From Candolleomyces eurysporus (Eukaryota; Basidiomycota; Agaricomycetes; Agaricales; Psathyrellaceae), in assembly GCA_027579435.1 (NCBI GenBank), contig JANBPK010000900.1, positions 1 to 37,941 on the forward strand: a DNA stretch of 37,941 nt, written 5' to 3'. Positions 30,499 to 37,941 of this stretch are shown piece by piece (within the stretch, counting starts at the first letter, position 1; each line of letters begins with the position of its first letter). Made by a program: the position numbers and the translations under genes. The notes below the pieces were generated by a model. The model did not search any database and was not told where the DNA came from. It worked only from the letters and a program-made list of their open reading frames with translations.

Positions 30499-31245
30499 CT
30501 ACAGCATGATGATATCCCTTCTTTGGCCGAACCCAGTCGTCAATTCGCCTCCTGCAGCTTCCAGAGCTTCTTGGAGTGCCTCCACTTGCCCCCTTTCCAG
30601 GGTCAGAGCCTCAGCGTACTTCGCTCCCTTCTGGAACTCAAATAGAACTCTCTCTTTGGCAGCGCTGAGCTGATTCGTCAACACGACGTTTTGCTCCTTT
30701 GTACCTTCCAGTTTGACTTGACAAAGTACGAGTTCCCGAGATAGCTTCTGAACCTTGTTCTTCAACTTGGTCACTTTCCTGCTCAACCTTTCGTATTCAT
30801 CCATCAATGATGGAGAACCAACTGGTTGAGAGGAGTTGGACTTCAACGGTGAGGTGGCCGCCTCCGCCTCCGCCTGTTTGACCTCCGCATTATCCGGTCG
30901 GATTTGGGACCTTTCTATAATGTTTGCAGCCCCCTCTTGTGCAAGGCCTTTGTGGATCGTTTCCCTATTCAAGTGCCTTCGCTCCCTTTGCGTTGCAGCA
31001 GTCTCTGCCCTACCTTTCTCCCCAGATCCTGACGCTGATGGTCACTTCAGTCATACATCAGCAGCCGACAGCTTAGAGTACTCACGAGTCAGATTCTCGA
31101 TTTGGTCTGGGTGGACAGGCTTCTTCGCCTTCGCCACCTCAGGGATCGGGTGGTTGAGGTTCAGAAGACGCTGCCTTGTTTCCCGCGGTTCAGTCACAGT
31201 GTTATTGCGGTGGAGCTTCCCGTTGAGAGGGGATTCCTTGGGCAT
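30499..31245 (-). CDS. Coiled-coil protein (2 exons, 229 aa)
   Basis: Minus-strand exons 31245-31086 and 31028-30499 are joined by a 57-nt intron (GTGAGT...CGTCAG, phase 1). The 690 nt give 230 codons including the stop. The product starts MPKESPLNGK and is basic at its N-terminus. From about residue 127 to 215 it forms long uninterrupted heptad-like helix, rich in Leu, Lys, Glu and Gln (for example LSRKVTKLKNKVQKLSREL), so a dimeric coiled coil is expected. There are no catalytic motifs and no membrane segment. It is divergent from the neighbouring transposase gene with about 500 bp between the starts; a structural or DNA-associated accessory role is possible but is a guess. Confidence 0.65.
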
Positions 31246-31752
31246 GGTTGTAATATTGGGCGGAAGTATGGGATGTTGAGCGATGGATCGAGGAACAAGC
31301 CGAGAACGATATAAGCACAAATTTGCGTTTGACCTGACTTTGAACCTATCGGTTGAAACTCATTAGCTGAAACTTATCAGTCAAAATTTGTTCACTTCCA
31401 GCCCCTGAGGAACAATGTGTTGCCACAACAGCCCTTCATATAGTTCTCCTACTACGCGTATTTGAAATATCGTAGTAACGGCAAGCATCAACCGTCGGAT
31501 GTGGCTGTGTAATTTGATCGATGTTCAAACGACGAGCGAGCAAGGATCAAAACGCTTTGACCCTTTTCTCTTGCAATTGATTAACCTCCCGCACACCCCG
31601 TTTGAACTATTCAACTTGTTTCGAGGACGAGTACAGCCTGTTGAACAGCCTTGACTTGAGCTTTTTTCAGCCAACTTGCGTTGAACATATAAGAATGACC
31701 CGCGAAACGTGCATCATCCTCTCGTCTCCATCAAACATCAGTGCTACTAGCC
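31246..31752. other. Divergent upstream region of the coiled-coil and Plavaka genes
   Basis: No gene is seen. A TATA-like CATATAAG lies at about 31686-31693, some 60 bp before the transposase ATG. GAAACTCATTAGCTGAAACTTATCAG-type repeats (two imperfect copies, about 31356-31382) are present. No terminal inverted repeat of the DNA transposon was identified here. Confidence 0.35.
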
Positions 31753-34700
31753 ATGTTCCGACCATCCACCACAGAGTCTTTGACGTGCCGTTTCTGTCAA
31801 AGGGAATTCACGTCATCCCAGCCTTTGACGAGTCACCAGAGGTTTTATTGCACTAGGGCCCAGCAAGAATTCCAGTCTACGTTGTCCGCGGCCCAGAACA
31901 TGTGGACGGACGAGTGCAAAAGACAGAAAGTGTCCAACGACAAACATGTTTGGGTCGGCCTCAGAGGCTCTCAGTTTAGACCACGAAAGGTATGATATTC
32001 CTCCCTTGAATGCTCGCATGACATGGCTGACCTCGAACATAGATTCCGAAGCCGAATCAAGGTTCCAGCCCTTCTGAGCCCAGTATACTAAGCCAAAGCC
32101 CTTCTCCCCCCGCTGGCTTCACCTCTCCCGATGCATTGGATACTCAAACTTCACAGAGACCTGAGCAGGAAGTAATGCCCGAGGTCCCAGAACACGACCC
32201 TGCCCATCCGAATGGCCAGGCCAGCGGCCAATTGAATGGACAGCCGAACCTTCCGTCTCCAACATCCCCCGATGATCTACCGATTGCCATATGAAGGACC
32301 CGCCGCAATGTGCAAAGGTTTCGGATAAATGACCGGTTACCGGAACCACTTCGAACCAATGACGACCCATTCCTTCTGCCTGCTTGTAAGACTTACCTTC
32401 ACCTTCGTCGGTGCACGTTTTTGACGGTCTCAGATTTAGGTAACCCTTTCAAACGTCTGCAAGATTTCCGCAGTGCCCTCCCCAAGCCAGCTCATATCGA
32501 AGGACCAGCCAATGTTTTCAACCTTCGCCGAAGATATTACTCCACTTCGCTACCCACACATGACCCAGAAGGGTGGATCGACCTTGATAGTCTTTACGAC
32601 TCGACTTATCACTCCAATACACTAGAAGAGTCTACTCACGACGCCACTGCCGTGATCCCGTTACACTCATTGGGACCATTCCCCAACCTTTCGAGCTTCA
32701 AGCTCGGCGAATGGTACATCGACAGTGGCCCACAACTCTCGATGGTCAAACTGCAGAAGCTTGTTCAGTTAGCGCAGACTCCCGGCTTTGCAGAAGACAT
32801 TGCGAAGGCCAATTGGCCTCAAATATTTGACGCTCTCGGGAACAACCAAAGTCTCAATCACGTCGAGAACGCTGATGATGAGGAAGCTTGGGTTGACGAC
32901 GAAGGTTGGAAGACTACCCCAGTCCATATCTCCGTCCCCATTCGTGGCGCTGTGGAAACACGGAATGTAGGAACCCTCTACCATCGAAGCATAGTCTCGA
33001 TCCTTCAGGACAAAATCCTTAACAGCTCCGATATGGAGCATTTCCATTACGACCCGTTCGAAGTCTTGTGGCAGCCAGACCCTGACACCCCAGCCATGCG
33101 GGTTCATTCCGAACTGTATAACTCGGATGCATTTTTGCAGGCTCACCGAGAGCTGCAGGACTCTCCACCGCCTCCTGGCTGCACCAGACCCCGAGTTGTA
33201 GCTAGTCTGATGTTCTGGTCCGACAAAACACACTTGACCTCCTTCAGCGACGAAAAGCTGTGGCCCTTATACATGTTTTTCGGTAACGAATCTAAGTATC
33301 GCCGTTGCAAGCCCTCGTCAAATTTGTGCCATCATGTTGCCTTTTTTGATAAGGTAAGGCTTGTTCATCCACATGAGATATCCGACTCTGAAAGACTTCT
33401 TTCTTAGCTCTCTCCCGATTTCAAAGATTACATCACCCGCAAGACTGGTGGAAGGATTCCACCCAAGTCTTTCATGTCGCACTGCAAGAACGAAATGTTT
33501 CACGCTCAGTGGGAAATCCTGCTTGATGACGAACTATTGGAAGCCATCCGGCATGGAATTGTCATCATGTGCCAGGACGGGATTGAACGCCGGTTCTACA
33601 TTCAAATTTTTACCTATTCGGCCGACTACCCCGAAAAGTAAGCTCCCTGCTCTCTTTCGGATTTGCAGATCGCTCAATCACCACCGCAGGGTCTTAATTG
33701 CGACGATCAGAAGTAATGGAGCATGTCCTTGCCCCCGCTGTCTGATCAGCGCAGAAAACCTTGACCAGCTAGGTACTGAAGAAGATCGTGCATTCCGGGA
33801 GAATCACATCAGGAAGGACGATGTTTCCAGGCAGTCGAAGGTTGAGGAAGCTAGATGCAAAGTGTTCAAGGGTGGCGCTTCGATATCTGGCACACACGTG
33901 AATCGATTGCTAAAATCTGAGTCTCTCCAACCCGTTAGAGTGAGGATTGCTACTGCCCCTCCACATTCATGCTGCACTGTACTGATGCTGGTTGAATCTA
34001 GAACGCTTTCTCAGTTAGACTTAAATCAACAAAGTTTGATATTTTTCGGGCGCTGGTGGTCGACCTCATGCACGAATTCGAAATTGGAGTTTGGAAAAGA
34101 ACTTTCATTCATCTGATCCAGGTCCTTGAAGCATCCTCGAAAAACGAAGTCCTTGTTCATGAACTTGACAGACGGTCAGCCCCTTAATCCACTCCTTGAT
34201 TGGTCTAACTGTGACATGTAGATACCGCCTTGTTCCGAGGTTTGGAAAGTCTGTGAGACGTTTTTCAGAGAACGTCTCTGACTTCAAGAGGAAAGCTGCC
34301 CGAGACTATGAACAGCTTCTGCAGGTGAATAATGAAGTACGACTATAGCCTTTCCGGTGCTAACGTTACTTCAAAAGTGTGCCATTCCCGTCTTCGATGG
34401 GTTGGTTCCAAATGAAGAGCACAATCGGGAAATCCTCCTAATCCTGTCATCCTGCGCCAAGTGGCACACTCTGGCGAAGCTGCGATTCCACACAGACGCA
34501 ACCCTAAACCTTTTAGACGAGGCCACTGTTGAAATTGGCAACTCTTTCAGGCGATTCATCGACAATGTATGCTCCCAAGTCCAAACCAAGGAGTTGGCTA
34601 TCGAGGTGGCAAAACGTGTCAAACGGGAACAGAAAAAGGCAGCAAAAAAAACGAAAACCGCTAAAGAAGACAAAGGGACCACAGGGGAATCTGGGCCGTC

Positions 34701-35419
34701 AACCGAGTCTGCTTTATCTTCCCCTGTCCTGGAGGCTGCAGGCCCTACCGGCCCTTTGCCGCTGCAAACAGAGACAGCTACTCGTGTAATAAAGGCGAAC
34801 AAGTCACGTTCAGGACGTTCAGGTTCGGTGAGATTGTACGACTCTTGTTCCTCGTTTCCTTCCTGACTTCAAATTTTAGTCCTCTGCCTCACGGCGGAAA
34901 ATAAGGTCAAAATCAGATCCAAAGGTGGAGTTGCAGATCTCGGGGAGAAGCTCTGAGCGGGTGAAGGAGGCCAACGAAACACAACACAGCTCCACCCTCC
35001 CTGCAATGCCCGACACTGCTCCTTCTCAGGTACAGCAATCAGGTATATCTAATCAAGGGATGACGGTGGTCCCGCCCGCACCGGAAGCAAGTGTAAGTGC
35101 CCCTTCATTCTACGAGTCATTCATCTATTGATTCGGTCTCAGGCTTCTCAAACCTCGGAGATCAATCAGCAAGATTCAAGGAAGGGCGAGTTTGTAGACT
35201 CGAAGACGAAGCCAAAGTTTGTTCCACTCAACATTCGGACGCCAAAGTTCCATTTTCTTGGCGACTATGTCGCAACAATCCGGTTATATGGTACCTGTGA
35301 CTCATTCACGTCGGAGACGGTCAGTTGACAATAGTGCACTCAAATCGACGTTTCGCTGATTTATCGTCTCTCCGGATCAGGGTGAACTCATGCACCGACT
35401 CCCCAAACGATGGTATCGG
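31753..35419 (+). pseudogene. Plavaka-type DNA transposase gene, truncated by a solo LTR and with one in-frame TGA
   Basis: Exons: 31753-31989, 32043-33353, 33408-33637, 33690-33939, 34002-34174, 34222-34324, 34378-34827, 34880-35092, 35143-35319 and 35381-35419. Introns are 47-62 nt, every junction keeps phase, and 1061 codons remain. Exon 1 encodes an N-terminal finger CRFCQREF...SHQRFYC. Landmarks I know from Plavaka transposases (a CACTA-related clade of basidiomycetes) follow: FKLGEWYIDSGPQ, PVHISVPI, HYDPFEVLWQPD, ASLMFWSDKTHL, LWPLYMFFGNESKY, SSNLCHHVAFFD, GACPCPRCLI, VDLMHEFEIGVWKRTF, YRLVPRFGKSVRRF, QCAIPVFDGL, AKWHTLAKLRFHTD and GELMHRLPKRWYR. Codon 163 (32292-32294) is TGA between ATA and AGG where the frame continues openly. 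The coding sequence stops at the LTR; the C-terminal end is not found beyond it. Not functional as it stands. Confidence 0.85.
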
Positions 35420-36772
35420 TGATGTGCAGGTAGCGAACTAGGGCTCTCTAACCAACAAAACTATAGAACTCAAACACACACACACAACCACAACACACAA
35501 CACACCAAATACCTTCGTGAAGATAAAGGCGGGCAAGGGGTATAGGTAAAAGCTCTAAGTCTAGTCGACAGAGGCTTCTAGAACTCTTCTTGTACGATCG
35601 CAAGTTCGAGGGGGAGCTAGGGCTCAACCAGCAACGATAGAAATGCTTCACGAAGTGACTTCGCTAACACACGGTAGGGTTCGAGATACGACGGATAACT
35701 TCGCGAACAGAGAACACGGTCTCTAGCAACTTTAACGCAAGAACGATTCGATAAACGCAAGCGACACAACTCTGATTGACTTCGCGAACTTAAACACTCT
35801 TTTCTCGATAACAGATGGCTCTCGTAGATTCCTGGGAACACGGTCCCGACGCGAAATACAAACGCTAGCTACCCGCTAATGCTAAAATAGATAAAACAGA
35901 GACGTAGATATAGGCGATTATTGTTTGGCAAACAGACAAAGAAACAAACAGATGACGGAAACAGAGAGAGATAAAAAAACACAATCACATGAGAGTATCG
36001 AAGGCCGAGAGTTGAGTCTCGAACCATAGAACGCAGCCCAGGCGCTTCACGAACCTGTTCTGGACGCGGCTGTTGTCGAGTCCGCATGGATATTCACCGA
36101 GGATTGCTTCCGGAGAGCACGCCCTTCCGTTCGCGCACCTAATCCGACGAATTGATCCCACTTTTGGGTACTTGGCTCCACCAAGCCATACTGCTTCACT
36201 ACTCTGCTGACTCTTTCTTTCTCTTGGCTATGGACAGGCTGACTGAGCTTCGGGTAGATGACCACATAAGCTTTAGTCGTACCTTCCGGTTTTCCGAGCA
36301 GGTTCACGAACTTCGGATTAGCCTTCCAATATTGATCACTGCTTCCGTTCCTTCCAATTCTGGTCATGTCAACACTTATTGACTTAGCGGATCGCTCATC
36401 AATTCTCGAAGCCACCGGCTGCTTCGTGAAGCCTTCCACTTAGCGAATGTCAGGGCGAATTCCCTTGTAATTTGCACAACTCCCTCCAGCATCGTACCTC
36501 GCCAGGTCAGGCATGCTGGTTAGACTTCGAATAGTATGACTGCGTTTCAGATACGCTCGCGAGACCTTCGTGAACTTAAAGTGTCGTCGCAGAACCGTCT
36601 TACTCAACGTTCTTTCGTACTCTAGGGCGTCTGCTTAGTTGACAGTCAGGGATAACTCCAACTCTTATATTTCCCTTCCTTCAAGAAGATCTCTTTAATT
36701 ATCTATGTCGATTCGCGAACTTTACAAACAGATTCGCGAATTTGAGAGGGTGTCTACGCAGACGGCGTATCA
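35420..36772. mobile_element. Solo LTR (copy B), 1353 bp, inserted in the Plavaka gene
   Basis: This is the second copy of the element at 19403-20755, same orientation and same length, starting TGATGTGC and ending GCGTATCA. The first 480 bp are nearly identical between copies; the middle (around 35880-36000 and 36300-36700) has clearly diverged. Flanking tetramers are TCGG (35416-35419) and CCGG (36773-36776), a one-base mismatch from a perfect duplication. It interrupts the last visible exon of the transposase. About ten TTCNNGAA palindromes are kept or replaced by variants differing at the central CpG. Confidence 0.72.
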
Positions 36773-36807
36773 CCGGAGACAGTCGTGTCGCCGCCAATGA
36801 CGACTTT

Positions 36808-37941
36808 ATGAGTTTCCGGCGTGCCCTCTCGCATCTCCTCAACGAGCTGCACCCGGAGACGTACCTGAAGTACAGGTGGAAGTGGGACTGGCTAACGGCC
36901 GTTCCTTACAACCACCCGTTCTTTGGATTTCAGGAGGCTGCGTTGACGCTCGTCCTTCCTGATGCCGTGCCAGCATCCCCACCTGTAAGTTTTCCTGTCC
37001 AGTTCCACTGGTAGGTGGCTGACCTGGACCTTGACAGCCTCCTCCCACTCCCAAGAGGTCTGCGCCGCCTCAAGCGCCGCCCATTGCTGGGCCTAGTAAA
37101 CCGACACGCCCTTCCGCAGTGCCGCCTCGCGCCGTCCCAGTTGTGAGGCCGCCTCAGAACCCCGCTGCCATGGAAGGTCTGTACTGTCTCCCCACGCCTG
37201 TGAGTACAGAATCGAACTCACATCCTTTCGGTGTGGTACCCGGGTGGACACCCCAACTTCCGACTTTCCTTGTCGAAAATTGGGCTCGAGAAGTCGCCCA
37301 AAAGGTTCCCAAGCCGCCTCACGGTGTTACCGGACGGCTCGAGAAGGCCGTCGACCCCCCACCGCAGTCCGAATCCGAATCCGAAGTCCCTCAAAAACCA
37401 GTTCCTAAGAAGAAGACCAGCAAGAAAGAGAAGANCCCCCCGGCCCTTGTACTGGCTTCACCAAAACAACCAGCCACTCCCCCCTCACCTGCCAGGGCAA
37501 GAAACGAGCGTCGACGACGAAGGAAACCAACTCCCCTGCCCTAATTCGTTTAGGGAGTACCTCCTCCCGGACGAGCAGCAGAGTTTCTCGGTGTCAGCTT
37601 GCCCCAAATCCGTTCTCACGCCGTCCCACCTGCTCCCTCCTTTCGGTCTGAAACCGCGGTCCGACGTTAAGCGAAAGCAAAAGAGCGATTCCCATCCGAA
37701 GGTGAAGCTGCCTCAGCGCTTGCCTGTCTACGACAAGGGCCCTCTGTTCAAGCAGGGCTACTTGTTAGCTGAGTTGCAGGCCCCTCTAATCGAAGGCTAT
37801 GCCCCTCCAGACTGGGTGAGTGCCTACCTTTCCTATTCAGCTACCTTACTGAATTTTTTCCTTACTTTCTCCTAGGTACGCCCTCCTTGTGGTAGCTGTG
37901 CCACGTCAGGTATTATCTGTACCGGCGGCGACTTTCTACAT
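36808..37941 (+). CDS. Partial gene: Pro-rich protein with the start of a Cys cluster (runs off the window)
   Basis: Exon 1 from ATG 36808 to 36984 (frame also open upstream to the LTR edge), intron of 53 nt, exon 2 37038-37815, intron of 60 nt, then exon 3 from 37876 to the window end. Exon 1 encodes a compact aromatic-rich segment (YLKYRWKWDWLTAVPYN). Exon 2 is Pro/Ser/Lys-rich and disordered. Exon 3 opens with PPCGSCATSGIIC, a C-x2-C-x6-C that equals the first half of a fungal Zn(II)2Cys6 cluster; the rest lies outside. In exon 2 the frame is only continuous if the N at 37435, next to a run of C, is an extra base, as other N in this window are. Otherwise the frame stops at 37544. Family unknown. 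Confidence 0.5.

Noticed and set aside
9181..32294. Reassignment of TGA as Arg in this genome
   Set aside because: Several gene models, such as the 856-residue gene (TGA at 25602-25604) and pol (11946-11948), end at TGA, and the 481-residue gene has no internal TGA. Mutation of CGA is simpler.
1..37941. CRISPR arrays, rRNA or tRNA genes
   Set aside because: No regularly spaced direct repeats, no rRNA-like blocks and no cloverleaf sequences with A and B boxes were noticed.

Overview
The window looks like accessory, transposon-rich DNA of an agaricomycete (mushroom-forming basidiomycete). The grounds are very short spliceosomal introns (about 47-68 nt, GT-AG) in nearly every gene, a Plavaka-type DNA transposase, a DUF6698-type gene, a degenerate FunK1-like kinase and a fungal Ty3/gypsy retrotransposon. 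No bacterial signals (operons, Shine-Dalgarno sites) and no housekeeping genes were seen. All exon models below were derived by eye from frame continuity and splice motifs; family names come from remembered family motifs, not from a search.

Layout. 1-2.3 kb: a cluster of a GCCGCCTGA-like motif, then a degenerate FunK1-like kinase fragment. 3.97-5.59 kb: an intact four-exon gene for a Ser/Pro-rich protein of 481 residues with a Cys-rich tail (minus). 5.6-7.6 kb: little coding, with a relic of a segment also present at 29.2 kb. 7.6-21.3 kb: one large minus-strand gene (about 1190 codons after splicing) with a 2-oxoglutarate/Fe(II) dioxygenase-like domain. It is broken by two retroelement insertions and two in-frame TGA codons. 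The insertions are a solo LTR (19403-20755) and a complete Ty3/gypsy element with near-identical LTRs (10396-18710). Removing each insertion with one copy of its 4-bp target duplication restores the reading frame (for the gypsy site one ambiguous N must also be dropped).

22.98-25.60 kb: an intact two-exon gene for an 856-residue protein I do not recognise. 26.08-27.56 kb: a seven-exon DUF6698-like gene with one in-frame TGA. 28.68-29.77 kb: a multi-exon Cys-rich protein gene. 30.50-31.25 kb: a two-exon coiled-coil protein gene. 31.75-35.42 kb: a ten-exon Plavaka transposase gene with one in-frame TGA, cut at its 3' end by a second copy of the 1353-bp solo LTR (35420-36772). 36.8 kb to the end: a partial gene for a Pro-rich protein whose last visible exon starts a CX2CX6C cluster.

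Three things stand out. First, the gypsy element carries an antisense, intron-containing gene (230 residues, RGG-like C-terminus) between pol and its 3' LTR, in the position of env but pointing the other way and meeting pol tail to tail. Second, all four internal nonsense codons in three unrelated genes are TGA in place of a likely CGA, which fits CpG deamination rather than random decay. Third, the solo LTR family is studded with about ten copies of a palindrome of the form TTCNNGAA. The many N bases are concentrated in the 3' half of pol; at several places they behave as extra bases in homopolymers rather than substitutions.
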